Of a stretch of 64,000 bases of DNA, positions 10,081 to 21,902 are shown piece by piece. Every line of letters begins with the position of its first letter. The stretch's first letter is position 1. A program made the position numbers and the translations under genes. The notes beneath the pieces are model-generated. The model did no database searches and was not told where the DNA came from. It worked only from the letters and a program-made list of their open reading frames with translations. The stretch is from positions 5,017 to 69,016 of the forward strand of contig BDDD01005247.1 of the NCBI GenBank assembly GCA_001972305.1, read 5' to 3'. The DNA comes from Cephalotus follicularis (taxonomy: Eukaryota > Streptophyta > Magnoliopsida > Oxalidales > Cephalotaceae).

Positions 10081-11244
10081 ATACAACCCTTCAGTTATTT
10101 ATGAAACGTTCTAATTCATGAGATATGATCAGAAAAAGAGAATGAAATGTCATGTTTCATAACATATGAACAGAAAAGAATGAATGTGATTTTGAAAAGA
10201 AAATGATTTTGAAACGTGATGGTTTTTACACCAGAAAAGGAATTTTAATGATGTTTTGTTTTCAAAGTATGGCTATGTTATATGCCAGTAAAAGGATTTT
10301 AATGATGTTTTATTTTCAAAAGTGTGGCTATGTTATATGCCAAAAAAAGGATTTTAATGATGTTTTGTTTTCAAAAGTATGGCTACGTTATATGCCAGAA
10401 AAATGTATGATTTGAAAGCGTTTTGATAAAGAATATCAAAAACAAATTTCTATAACGTTTTTATAACTATAATTCTTACTGGGCTATTTGAGCTCATTCA
10501 TTGCAATGTTTTTTGTTTCCAAATAAAATGTTTTCTAGGAGATGATCGAAGGTGGAATTGCGAGCTTTAGAGAAAGTTAGTAAACGAAGTATCCGAAAGG
10601 AAGTATGTTATGCTATGAAGTTTTATGCTTAATGTTGTGCACGTTATGTTTTATGATAGACGATGTATAGATGTTAAAGTAAGAAAAGGAATGCTATAGG
10701 TTATGATGTTTTGAAACCTCGTGTTCAAAGATGTAAGCATATTATGATCTTGTGAAGCTATTGAATATGATGTGATGTTTCTGCTGAGTAAGGATGTTAG
10801 GTTTTAAATCTAAGTTAAGATTAAATGGTGAATGGATCGTTAAATGATTAAACAACATATTTGAGGTTTATAATTTTGTTGTAAATTGTTACAAGTATTA
10901 GAATTTTAAGAAATAATGATATTTGAAGATATAAAGTTATCACGTATGATGTGATGTTTCCGCTATTATGTATCGCTGTTAAAAATGATCGTCATTGTGT
11001 TTAATGGTTTCAAGTGAGAAGTATGATAATTCTAAAAGCTGGTGTTAAAGACTGTAAAGGTATCCTGTGAAGTTTATGATAAAGATGATTAATGATAATT
11101 TTAAGTATATTTTGAAGTTATGAGTTTATCGAATACGATCTAAGCAATATCGTTTAAAAGGTTAAAAGGTTTCACCCCACGTAATGCACCGAATCCTCGA
11201 GGCTCGCTTTGAGCTTGAAGTGAACTCGGATTGGGGGTGTTACA
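10081..11244 (+). repeat. 3' part of an unassigned gypsy-type LTR
   Basis: Noncoding sequence ending in ggattgggggtgttaca, the usual end of a plant gypsy LTR. GypA interrupts it on the left. It has AT-rich text, three 55-bp direct repeats, and a terminal segment (cctcgaggctcgctttgagc) of the kind seen before such ends. Orientation as plus is inferred from the end. Confidence 0.55.
10233..10396 (+). repeat. Three tandem copies of a 55-bp unit
   Basis: Units begin at 10233, 10287 and 10342 and contain attttaatgatgttttgtt and end ggctatgttatatgcc, differing at only a few positions. They create a short spurious repetitive ORF (10203-10415). Confidence 0.85.
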
Positions 11245-11898
11245 AGTGTCCTCTCCTCTCTCTTTTCTTTTCTTTCTGTGTTCTCTCTATGGTTTTCTCT
11301 CTAACTCTTTCACTGATTTTTCTCTGTTCTTTTCTCAACTACTGGGAGAGGGAGATGAAGAAGAGAGTGTTATACAAGTGATATTTTCTCTCCCTGTCTC
11401 CTAACCTGTTTGCATGGCGCTTAAGTGCCATTTTCTTCCCTCTCTATCAGTTTGCATTCGCCACCTGGTTCAATCCTACTTCCATCCACCTGAATGGAGT
11501 ACAAGTGTCCATTCTTTCCTTCCCCTTTGGCCATATGATGCACAGGTGGCGTCCATCTCCTTTCCCATCACGTTCTCCTTGGCGGCGTTTAAATGTGTCT
11601 GATATTTGACACTAAGCATCGGTGGTTATATCGTGGGCGTAGGAGCCTAACTCAGTGTATGCATCGGCATTGACGCTTGTCTCTAGCGTCAACGCTTTGA
11701 ACACTTACATTAAGTGCGTGTTTTTGTTTCATAGGCCTTGATGCTTTAGTCCATTTCCTAAATATTTCAATTCAATACAACCTTTTAACATTCCTTACTC
11801 AATTTGGCAAAATTATCAAATCAAAAAATCCATCATTTCATTAATTCATATTTCAGTTACAAGAGTAAATACAAATGATGGAAATTCCAGGCATTACA
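11245..11898 (-). repeat. LTR portion, minus orientation, inserted in Athila RT
   Basis: On the minus strand it starts TGTAATGCCTGG at 11898, a standard LTR start, and the next base on the plus strand resumes Athila RT coding sequence. It contains pyrimidine-rich stretches and gcgtcaacgctttga-type palindromes near 11640-11700. Its left limit at the end of the previous LTR (11244) suggests that LTR was inserted into this one. No gene is present. Confidence 0.5.
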
Positions 11899-12881
11899 TC
11901 TCGGATGTCTTTCACATGTCGAGGTGGAGGCAAATGTTTTATGACTTCGATTTTTGCCTTATCGACTTGGATTCCCTCTTTTGACACTACATGTCTAAGA
12001 ACGATCCCCTTCTTCACCATCAAATTGCACTTTTACCAATTAAGCACTAAATTCTTCTCCCGACTTCTTTCAAGTACTAATTTCAGATGATGAAGACATT
12101 CAACGAATGAGGAACCATGAACAGAGAATTCATCCATAAACACTTCAAGGAAGTCTTCCACCATATCAGAGAAAATACTCATCATGCATCTTTGAAAAGT
12201 AGCGGGGGCATTGCAGAGGCCAAACGGCATGCGTCGATAAGAAAATGTTCCAAAAGCGCATGTGAACGTAGTTTTCTCTTGATCTTGCGGAGCGATGGGA
12301 ATTTGGTTGTATCCGGAGTACCCATAGAGAAAATAGTAATACTCATGACCAGCAAACCTATCCAGCATTTGATCGATAAATGGAAAGGGAAAATGATCCT
12401 TCCACGTGGCTATATTCAACTTATGGTAGTCGATGCACACTCTCCATCCTGTTTGGACTTTCGTCAAAATTAAATCATTGGTGGAGGATTACACTACCGT
12501 TACTCCGAATTTCTTCGGGACTACGTGGACTAGACTCACCCACTAACTATCCGAGATGGGATAAATGATCCCATTGTCCAGCCACTTTAAGATTTCTTTT
12601 TGTATGGATTCTTTCATCATGGGATTTGACCTTCACTGAGGTTCTGTAGAAGGTTTGGATCCTTCTATGCGATTTATATCATGCTCACAAATAGACGGGC
12701 TAATTCCCTTAATGTCAACCATTGTCCATCCAATCGCCTCTTTATTTTCTTTGAGTAGGTGAATAACCTCCTCTTCCTGACGGGGAGTAAGATCGGAGGA
12801 AAGAATAACATGAAGAGTATGGTTTTCACCTAAGAATGAGTATTTCAAAGTGCAGGGCAATTCCTTCAATTCAAGTTTCAA
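11899..12881 (-). pseudogene. pol: Athila reverse transcriptase, truncated, catalytic residues lost
   Basis: A pre-RT segment (82-residue open stretch, 12881-12633) leads to RT with CIDYHKLNIATWKDHFPFPF and MPFGLCNAPATFQR. The motif-A sequence reads FLYGYSGYNQI where the family has FLDGYSGYNQI, so the first catalytic Asp is Tyr. The YxDD box reads FMDEFS where the family has FMDDFS, so another catalytic Asp is Glu. A stop follows the VLNW segment near 12035 and reading resumes (KGIVLRHVVSKEGI) until the LTR at 11898. Such an RT should be inactive. Confidence 0.85.
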
Positions 12882-12893
12882 AGGCTCTTCTAT

Positions 12894-13600
12894 CTATGGT
12901 TTAGGAAGAGATGTGGACAAGGGCCTCACTGGCTCTAATGGCTGCATGCTAAACTCATCAAAGAAATCCCATCCGTCGACATCCTCTAATTCCCACATAC
13001 ACTCATTGAAATTTTCATCAAAATCAATGTCAAAGTGCATATCAATGTGGTCGGGAATTGATTGTAACGCGCTCGCTTCATCGAAGTTAGCTGGATGCTT
13101 TCCCAAACGAAATACATTAAAATCCACTGACGTGTTCCAAAACTTAACTTCATCAGACCATTTCAACAATTTATCAGAGCATTGCTAGTTACTAGGAATT
13201 GTCTACCAAGGATAACTGGGATTCAATCATTAAGATTAGCAAAAGGCTAGGTATCTAAAACGACAAAGTTGACAGGAAATAAAAACTTACCAACCATGAT
13301 CAAAACATCCTCAATTTTTGCTCTTGACACTTTTACATATCTATCCGCTAGTTACAAAGTCATCGTGATCGGGCGCAACTCTCCTAAACCAAGCTTCTCG
13401 TAAACCGATGATGGGAACCAATTCACACTTGCTCCTAAATCGAGCAGCGCATGTTCAATTTTGGTGTTGCCAATGACACAAGAGATTGTCGGGTAGCCAG
13501 GGTCTTTATACTTTTTCACCATTGGTTGCAAAAACATCGCACTGATATTAGCTGCAAAGAAAGTCTTTTCGGAGTTTGAAGGATCCTCTTTCTAGTGCAT
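12894..13600 (-). pseudogene. Athila protease and flanking linker
   Basis: The open stretch 13537-13352 has IEHALLDLGASVNWFPSSVY, which carries the DLGAS aspartic protease motif in its usual Athila setting. The downstream open stretch 13169-12894 is the acidic linker normally found between protease and RT. Stops separate the pieces. The active-site Asp is kept, but the ORF is broken on both sides. Confidence 0.75.
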
Positions 13601-13646
13601 AAGTCTTTTAGGACATTTGCGTAAGAGGGCACATGAGAAATTGCTT

Positions 13647-15406
13647 TTAGCATTGGAATATGATTTGGACTTGCTTAAATGTTTCAATGATCTTTTTCAT
13701 CGCTGGGGCTTTCTTATTTTTCTCGGGAAAAGCCACTGCTGGATCGTATGAACGTTCGGGTACCACCGCTAGTTGTTCCTTCTTTTCGTCCTCTTCTTTT
13801 CCCATAAATTTTTCGTGTGCGCTTGAATTCGTTGGTTGTGCAAAGGAGTGAACCAGCTGTTCATTTAAATTTTCTTGCGCCGAGGACTCGTCCAATTGCT
13901 TGCTCACATTTTCTATTTGATCCACTGGTTGGTACTCATTTCCATTCCTTAGGACAAAAACTTGTTTTGATGCCCGAGGAGGAAAAAGAGCCTTGCGGAT
14001 TCGATGTCGGTTGGATATGAGCGAAATGGTTCATAGTATTCCTCGGATTTGGGTCTGGCCGAGAAGGCATCTTGCCTTTCTCTCTCTCGTGTAGAGTAGA
14101 TGCAAGCTGTGAAATTTGCTTCTCCATGTTATGCTGACTAGTCATTACAGTGCTGATGAGAAGCTCTATGCTCTTTTGTACTGAGGAAATCCCAGATGTG
14201 TCTTCCCTTTGATTCAATAATACAGGCGATTGTTGATTTTGAAACTGGTTTTGTGGTGGAAAGGATGGTCAGACATTGTTCTGGGGAAACCTTTGAAAGG
14301 TCTGCTGTGGCGCAGACCGACTAGGGAAGTTTGAAGGTTGCCCAAAGAAATTTTGGTTTTGACCCAAAAAGTTTGAGGGTCCTTTTGCGTTTTGCCCTTG
14401 ACTCCATGAGAAGTTTGGATGATTTCGCCAACCTGGAGTGGAAGTGTTACTATACGGGTTGTATTGATTCATAGCGGCTACATTCTCATGAGGGTATTGA
14501 TTTTTAATGTAAATTTGGCATTCTTCAACAGCATGATTCGCGGACTAACACCAAGAGCACATAGGGATGCTCTTATTTACGTGATTAGCGTGCTCGAGTC
14601 CACTAATTATCGACTCTAATTTCTTGAGGCGACTGTCTAACTGTGCCTCCAAAGCTACTGATCCCTCAATAACATATCCTTTACTAGGCAAAGCTCTCTC
14701 AGAAACTTGAGTGGACTCCCATTCCCTAGTTCGCTCACCCAAATCTAAAAGGAAATTTCAAGCCTCGTTTTCATCAGTGTACGAGGTGAATCCATTAGGG
14801 CACATCGACTCGACCAATTGCTTTGTCTTGTAGTCGATGCCTTTGTAGATGATTTGGCACAAATGCCACTTGTTTAAACCGTGATGAGGACACTCTAAAA
14901 GAAGGTCTTTGAAACATTCCATACATCGAGAGAATGGTTCATTGGGTCACTGGTGAAACTGGAGAATGTCCTTCCTAAGTTTATTGGTTTTGTGGTGTGG
15001 AAAGAATTTCTTGAGGAATGATACAGTCAAATGGTCCCATGTAGAGATGGACTATAGAGCCACTTCTTAGCTCCATGTTTCAAAGAAAAATTTTAAAATC
15101 GCAATTTGATCGCATCATCCGAGAGCTGCTGAAGTTTCATGAGGGCACACACCTCCTCAAACTCGCGAATGAAGAGATATGCATCCTCGTTGGGTAATCC
15201 ATGAAAGTGCGGGAGCATGCTAATGAATTGGGATTTCAGCGCAAAATTGTTCCCTTGAGGGGCAGGCAACGGATACAGGATGGTTGCGCTGTCCTCGTAG
15301 GGTAGAATCTATCACGCAGAGTTTGGATTGGTCGTTCGTCCGCCATTGGTGCTTGTTGATTGATTCGTTCTAAGCGATTATTTGGACCATGTACCCACTC
15401 AGTCAT
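13647..15406 (-). pseudogene. gag: Athila gag, broken
   Basis: The start is ATG at 15406-15404. After a frameshift near 15260, reading continues with a FALKSQFISML and FHGLPNEDAYLFIREFEEVC segment typical of Athila Gag, then GWRNHPNFSW and Asn/Gln-rich sequence (14472-14269), a coiled-coil-like segment around 14217-13936, and an acidic tail (13925-13647). Gag would form the particle shell. At least four frame breaks occur. Confidence 0.8.
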
Positions 15407-15786
15407 AAACTAGCAAAAAGAAAGGCACTAACTAACAGAGACTAGAAAACGAAGGTTAAAAAACAGAAATTACTAATGAACACAGGATGCAAAACTAAAG
15501 CAGAAAACACATATTAAAGCAGTATGTACATACATATATATATATATATATATAATAAGTTTATGAAAATACCTAAATTAAACTAAGATGATTAAAACTT
15601 ATGCAGAGAACCAAATTAGCGGAATCAAGATTTGTTAAAGCTTATGCAATGATGTGAAAGTTTGTTTAAAGCTTATGCAACAAACCCTAATTAAACTATG
15701 TTAGAATATGTTACACAAATTATGGAACAGAAAAAACAAATACTATGAATCAGTTGAATAAATTTAAACTCATTTAAAACTCATTT
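15407..15786 (-). other. Athila leader region
   Basis: About 380 bases of AT-rich untranslated sequence between primer site and gag start. It holds a (TA)n run at 15534-15554. No ORF or RNA gene is visible. Confidence 0.6.
15534..15554. repeat. (TA)n microsatellite
   Basis: A run of about ten alternating TA units. Confidence 0.9.
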
Positions 15787-15803
15787 CCCTGGCAACGGCG
15801 CCA
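15787..15803 (-). other. Primer binding site, tRNA-Asp (Athila)
   Basis: On the minus strand tggcgccgttgccaggg starts seven bases after the LTR end. It is complementary to the 3' end of plant tRNA-Asp apart from the distal bases, the standard Athila primer site. Confidence 0.88.
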
Positions 15804-15809
15804 AAAACT

Positions 15810-17793
15810 TGTTCACGAATTTTTGAAAAGAATTAAATTTATACCTCAAGTGCACGGTTGTGCAGTAACGGGTCGAACGCTATGAAACAAGTTATATTAA
15901 TTTAAATTTATCCAACCTAGGTGAAGTATGAAAAATTGAGGATTATTTATCAAGAACTAGTACTAAACATGCAAAATAAATTAACTAATTGAAACAGGAA
16001 CTGAAGGCATCGACGCTTTGTCAAGGCGTCGACGTGAATCAATTTAAAGTAGAAAAGCGTCGATGCTTATAGGGAAATTGTTGACGGTTAAGGCCACTGA
16101 TGCGAATTTAATAGAAATTAAACATGCAATTTTAAGAACTAATCAAAGTAGCAAATAAACTAACTGAAATATGTAAGAGAAAAGCGGTTTTAGGGTATAG
16201 AAACTCACCATAGATTATATTGAAACACTCACTTACTTGATTGCTCAAACCTTGGTGACCAATAGCTGCTAGGTTGATACGGAGTGCGACTGTGATGACA
16301 AATCCCATGAGTAGTCATGCTAGGTCTATACAGAGTGTGGCAGCGGCGACAAATTGTATGACTAGACATGATATGTCTATACGAAGTGTGTTCGGTGTGA
16401 CAAACCATATGAGTAGACTCCATTGATTGCATTGAAAACCATTAATTCAACAATGTTCTTATTCACCGAAAAACTGTTTGTGGATTTTAATCAGACAGAC
16501 AAAGTGCGTGTGAAGGCAAAAAATTGAAGAACAAATCAAAGATTCAAGTATTTTATTAATGAAGTTGAACTAATACAATCTATTGGGTTGTTCTAACCCT
16601 AAAAATCTTGAAAAGTTTAGCTACTAAACATTACAATAAAACTGATAAAGTGAATGAAGGAAGAGGGTAACCACAATGCTTGTCCCTAGATTGTACACAC
16701 TGTTATGGCCAGCGTTACAATGTATTTATACTTACAAAACTGCTAAAAACGGAAATAAAATAACCTAATTACAAAACTAGGACAAATCTGAAACTTTCCA
16801 AATTTGCTGCCAGGCGTCGTAAGCGTCGACGCTTATGTTTTGAGCATCAATGGTTTGTCATTTGGCATTGATGCTTTGATATGTTGAAGGCGCTAAGCAT
16901 CGACTGGTATATTGAGTTATTAAGCAGACTAGAGTGTTAAGCTCAATGGTATTTAGCAAGGCGTTGACACTTTATATGTAAAATATGACTTGCCGAGCAG
17001 AGCTCTAAATGCCAGATTAGTATACTTGAGGTGTTTGCCAGACTATAAAATTCTGACTTGTAATGCAATTGTGCCGAGCAGACCTTGAAGAGTATAACAT
17101 CAGCAGACTATTAAAACATACCTGGTGAGATGCCGAGCACTAACTACTCTTTGCTGAGCATGATGAATATGGCAGAGCAAAGCATGGAATGAAAGTATGA
17201 GGTAGACTTGAAATGCTTATCAGACCAAAGATGAGGTGTTGAGCTGTACAAACCATAAGGTGCTGAGAAATCAAACCAGAGTACAAAATTAGAGAAGGCC
17301 ATAAGAGAACATTAAGTGGAGTAGAGAAAGTGTTAAATGTAGAAAAGCTAAACCTCAACGCTTTTGAGGAACCCTCAACATTTTGTAATGTGTGAGTTGA
17401 GCGTCGACACTTAGAAGCAAGGCGTCGACGCTTAAAGTGTGTAATTCGATTATTAAACTTCTATACCAAAGCGTTGATGCTTTTATATTAATTGCTGGCA
17501 CTTTGTATGTAAGTGTCGATGCTTACAATCAAGGCGTCGATGCCTACAATCAAGGCGTCGACGCTTTGCTCTGTTTTTCTACAGAAAATTGCAATTCTTC
17601 AAACTTTGATCTTTTTGTCTTCAATGAACACTGATTTGACTTGTATTTATGCACTTTGATAAATTTTCTCTTGTACCTGAAAATCAAATAAACACAACCA
17701 AAGTAGTTTATTCCATGCATAAAACATCACAAATAGATCATAAAAAATAACACATTTTTATGCGAAAATAGGGCTCCCCAAGGGGAAACACTC
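15810..17793 (-). repeat. 5' LTR of the Athila element (minus), interrupted at 17793
   Basis: The minus-strand end ...CGTGAACA at 15810 precedes the primer site, as in Athila. It is noncoding, with scattered aaggcgtcgacgctt words (15998-16080, 16808-16900, 17400-17565) and repeated 'tgccgagca' words around 16990-17160. Its other end is not seen because another LTR starts at 17794. Confidence 0.7.
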
Positions 17794-18021
17794 TGTAATA
17801 CCCTGTTTGTTCGTATGCATGTTTTACAGACTTTTAATCTGTTTGTTTTCGGGCTTTTTAATTAGTTTTGTTATGAAGTCTATTTTCCCTATTTCGGGCC
17901 TATGTGTTTTGGGCTGACTGATACCAGCCTGAACTTTGGATATGTTGGTATGTGAATGCTTTTTGGATGGGCTTAGGTTTATGTCCTTTTTGATATATTT
18001 AATTTTCATAATTCCTAATTT

Positions 18022-18180
18022 TGTTTTTTTTTCTCCTTTTCCTTTCCTTTTCTTCTTTTCCTTTCCTTTTCTTCTTTTTCCTTTCTCTCTTCTCCCTCTC
18101 CCGTAGGACTCTCTCTCCCAAACGCTATCTCTCCCGAAAATCTCTCCCTCTCTTAACTCCTCACGCGTTTTCCTTTCTCT
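18022..18180. repeat. Pyrimidine-rich low-complexity tract
   Basis: Almost pure C/T with repeated ttttcctttccttttcttc words. The open frame over it is a composition artefact. Confidence 0.85.
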
Positions 18181-18904
18181 TTTCCTTATCCAAATTGGTT
18201 TTGTTTCCTTATTCCTTATCTTACCCGATTAGCTTCCTCTTTTCTATTTAAGTATGTTATTGCCTTTGTTTCTGCCGTCATCTTCTCTTTCGCTGGTCTT
18301 AGCCGAATCTGCCATTGTGAACTCATTGTGTTCTCTGTGCTTCTGCTTCATCAAACAAATTTTTTTCTCCATGGTTAAGTGTAGGAATTGTTTAATTGAT
18401 TTGTATAGCAATAACAGACTTTGAATTGTTTGTCTTCTTCGTTTTCCTTTTGAACAACCATTGACCACCTTTGATTTGGTGTCTCTGCAGCTGTTGTTGG
18501 CATCCTTCAGGTTTGTCTCCTCTATAGTTATGGCTTGGTAATTGTTTTTGGTCTTAATGTTATACGAATCCATGGTTCATATAGGCTGTTAGAGTGGTTG
18601 TGATTCCTGTCATTGTATTCTATCATGTTAACCAGTCCTTGGGCATCTGTATAGGTCGTAATCTGGTCTTACAAACTGAAAGTGGCTTGTGACAGTAAAG
18701 TTGGACTATAAATAGGTATGCATATGATTAGAGGTCACTTTGTTTTCTCCTTGAATATATCTACTAGTCACATGGCAATGTGAATTCAGTGTTTTTTTTG
18801 TTGTCTAAACATCATACAATGTCACATATATATGTTTATAGGCCTCTGGTATTGTGGTATTTAAGTTTTGACAGGTTTCTGCATAGAATTGTAGAGTTTC
18901 TGCT

Positions 18905-19043
18905 GTTCTGTCATCCAGAACAGTCGGTTGTTCTGTCGTCCAGAACAGTCGGCTGTTGTATGTTGAGTAGTCGGCTGCCTTATGAATTAGTCGACTGCTT
19001 TGCCTTGCACAGTCAACTGGACCTCTGTCACTGTCGACTGCCT
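18905..19043 (+). repeat. CAGTCGACTG palindrome cluster
   Basis: Units include cagtcggttg, cagtcggctg, tagtcggctg, tagtcgactg, cagtcaactg and tgtcgactg. One pair is separated by gacctctgtca, close to the spacer in Sire-3 (22452-22483). Confidence 0.8.
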
Positions 19044-19047
19044 GCAG

Positions 19048-19671
19048 TGTAATACCTGATATTTTATAGTATAAAGAAAGGTTATTAGACTGGGCCGAAT
19101 GTAGGCCGAATTTATATAAAGGATGACAAGGCTTAAAGGTATATTGTTGGGCCCAAAATGTAATATAGTTATTGGGTTGGATTTGGGTTAATGAAGAAAT
19201 GGCATATTATTGGGACAAAGTGGGATAATTAGAGAAAGGAAGAGAAAGAATGCTTATTGCTGGGCTGAGCACTTTAATACCATCAAGACCGATTTTGTGT
19301 ACAAATGCCTAGCAAGCTCTAGAGTTTTCCATTTATGCCTATAAAAAGGAAAGAGTGAGTGCAGGGAGGGGCTGCTGTCCGGGAGAGAAAGAGACAAGGA
19401 GATGGCGATTTTTCTGGAGACTTCCTGTCTCCCTCCATACTCTCTTATAATCCCCTCACTTCCAAGCTTGGAGAACACAAGGATGAGAAGCAAGCGCCTA
19501 GAAGCAACGGAAGTATACTCAACTCCAGTGAATATAAGGTATGTTCTCCTACCTACTCAGCGTTTATGTTTTATTATGACTATTGCATATTGTGGAAATT
19601 ATATAGGCTAAATGATGTAAGGTAGAACTATTGAAGTGAATTTTATGGTCCTCTGTATTCATGGGTGTTAG
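19048..19671 (+). repeat. Start of an unassigned LTR that hosts GypD
   Basis: TGTAATACCTGATATTTTATAG looks like an LTR start, and it breaks off at GypD. Its last five bases, gttag, are the GypD target-site duplication. Sequence beyond the right-hand copy (62043 on) should be its continuation. No gene is present. Confidence 0.45.
19667..19671. repeat. Left target-site duplication of GypD (gttag)
   Basis: gttag directly precedes the TGTAATAAC start of the GypD 5' LTR and is repeated after its 3' LTR at 62038-62042. Confidence 0.88.
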
Positions 19672-19847
19672 TGTAATAACTGCAAATTCAATTCGTGTAC
19701 ATTGTAAAATTGATTAATAAAATGTGCACTCATTTGAATTTCATGTCCAATTATTATAAATTGTGATCGGTAATTGCTTGGGATGAATGGGTGTACAATT
19801 GGTGAAGTATCAACTTAAGAAACCCTAAAACAGCCATCGACAGCCGA

Positions 19848-19925
19848 CTATCACAGGGGAATAGTCAACTATCTGAGGCGTGAGTGGACAGTCGACTGCC
19901 TGTTAAGGACAGTCGACTGGAATGG
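19848..19925 (+). repeat. Palindrome cluster 1, GypD 5' LTR
   Basis: cagccgacta, tagtcaacta, cagtcgactg and cagtcgactg, the first two separated by a cacagggga spacer. Confidence 0.8.
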
Positions 19926-20967
19926 TACTGCACAGGCGCCTGGTAGGCGCAGAAACAGTGATGCCAAGTGTTCTAAATGTGGCATGCATGCGAAATGCGT
20001 GTCACCAGCTGCCATAACATGCAAGGGGAGTGCCTTGCATGTCCTCTATTCCCTCTGCAAGAATTGCAGACCTGCAACCTGCAAAATAGAAGAGAGAAAG
20101 GTGAGAAAGAGGAGTGCATGTGAGAGAGAGAAGGAAAGGAGAGAAGCTGAGCTATGAGAACCTGGCGAATTCAAAGCTTTATATCAACTGTACAGGAGCT
20201 GAATGTGTGTTAGAAAAACACTGAGGGAAGAGGGAATTGCTGGAGAATTGTTGGCAAGTGGATCATGTTGAAAGCTTAGAGTGCAAAATGAGACTTGGAA
20301 GCTTTGGACTTCTCCTGGTAAGTTTCCAAATTCGAGCTCCCTATTTAAGTAATACTGTTAATGATGTAACTAGGAAGGTTAGTTATATTCTGTTAACATG
20401 GTAAAGGATTAACAGTTTCTAGAATGGAATTGAAATGATAATGAAAGGGAGGAAGAACATGAGCATGAAGCTTAGAGGATTGTTAACAACTCTAATTCGA
20501 ATTATGGTTGTTATTAGTTGTCATGATATAGGCTTACTGATATATACACATCTTCTGTCAACCGGATAAGTGGAAAATAAATGACAAAGAGTCCAAGAGA
20601 AATTATAAAAGGGTGTTTATGAAGCTTAATGAACTAAGGATTAACTACCATTGGGATTGTAGTTGTCATGAGAAGTTACTGAAACCTACTGATACTAATG
20701 CATGTGTCTGTAAACATGCATGCACTGTATAGATTATAATCTACTGGAATTGGAAGGATTGTTGGTAAAAAGTCTTGGAAACTCAAAGAGAAAGATCATT
20801 CCAATTGATCTTGGGATAAGCTATTGAGGTAGGGGTAATGACATGTTTATGGAAGATATATTATGCATATCAAATATGTTTATTTCCTACTTGATTGCAT
20901 GTATTGATTGGATTACATTAGACATTGAAAAATTACACAACTACTACTGCCTGCATTTTTTGGGCAG

Positions 20968-21092
20968 AAGCAGTCGACTGTTCTTCATGGCAGTCGACTA
21001 CTCAACCCTATCCAGTCGACTGTTAAGACAAAACAGTCGACTACTCAACCAAAACAGCCGACTATTCTTTAGAGCAGTCGACTGTCCTGGGT
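20968..21092 (+). repeat. Palindrome cluster 2, GypD 5' LTR
   Basis: Six units: cagtcgactg, cagtcgacta, cagtcgactg, cagtcgacta, cagccgacta and cagtcgactg, in the same place as in GypA. Confidence 0.85.
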
Positions 21093-21897
21093 AAAAATGC
21101 ATGATATAGATTGAATTGCTACTATCTTGTAATGTTGTTGAACTGTATATGCTACCATCATATAGAATATACTGTTTTGGTGTTATTTAACACCACAACC
21201 ACTTATATTTCAACGATCGAACGAATTATGTACTATATGCACAATTCATGGTTAACTATCATTTTCAAATGAAAACTATTGTTTTAAAGGAACTACTGAT
21301 TTTCCTCCTATGTGAGGCACCTACTGTTTTGTTTCCCAAACTGGAAACCACTACTGTATTGATATCGTTTTCCTCATATGAGATGTACGATCACTGAAAT
21401 GTTATATGTTTCTAAAGAAAACACTTTGATATTGCATATTATTTATATATGTAGTATTATTATTGAATTACACTTATTGAATTGATTGTCTATGCATATT
21501 TCCGATTAGTCGAGTGATGGCAGAGGTCACTGGCTAACGGAGGTGGTCCTATGTGCCAGGAGTTGGATAGAGTACATACCAAAACTGCCTGCAATGCAGA
21601 GCTTGATTGTTAACTGCTCGCTTAATACCGGTAGTACTGTTTACCTCCTATCATCAGCGGAGTTGGGGTGATAGCTAGGTGGCTCGACGTAGGCTAGGGG
21701 TTAGCGACGTCTTGATGCCCAATACTGGTCTTCGGACAACCACTGGATTGATTGATTGTACCCTTGTGTGGTATTCTTGCGTATGGATTGTCTATGGCCA
21801 CTTGGCATGATTGCTTATATATTGGCACATTTAAATGTTATTTTAAATATAAACTGTCATACATGTTGCATTCATATATTCCTTAGCATGCATTATC

Positions 21898-21902
21898 TTC
21901 CT
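21898..21902. repeat. Left target-site duplication of Sire-3 (ttcct)
   Basis: ttcct here and ttctt at 26045-26049 flank Sire-3. GypA has atcttcctacttagcc uninterrupted at the aligned place. Confidence 0.8.

Larger units (their letters stand above)
11899..17793 (-). mobile_element. Athila-type Ty3/gypsy element, minus strand, truncated
   Basis: Reading right to left: LTR (15810-17793), a tRNA-Asp primer site, leader, gag, protease and the first part of RT, which is cut at 11899 by an LTR insertion. The primer site, the gag motifs (GWRNHPNFSW) and RT wording (FIDQML, MPFGLCNAPATFQRCMMSIFSDMVE) are those of the Athila lineage. RNase H and integrase would lie beyond the interruption, left of the window if they survive. 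Many frameshifts and stops and two lost RT catalytic residues show it is old. Confidence 0.88.
17794..19047 (+). repeat. 5' part of an LTR related to the GypH LTR
   Basis: It starts TGTAATACCCTGTTTGTTCG, very like the GypH LTR start TGTAATACCCTGTTCATTCG, and like it has a pyrimidine-rich zone and a CAGTCGACTG cluster. It breaks at 19048, where a second TGTAATACC LTR start occurs, so a further LTR was inserted. No gene is present. Confidence 0.6.
19672..21902 (+). repeat. 5' LTR of GypD, first part
   Basis: TGTAATAACTGC start. Palindrome clusters lie at 19848-19925 and 20968-21092. It is interrupted after ttcct by Sire-3. No gene is present. Confidence 0.9.

Noticed and set aside
12117..12473. 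118-residue plus-strand ORF
   Set aside because: It is antisense to the Athila RT, which has clear family motifs.
18021..18251. 76-residue ORF rich in Phe, Ser and Leu
   Set aside because: It is a translation of a pyrimidine-rich tract.
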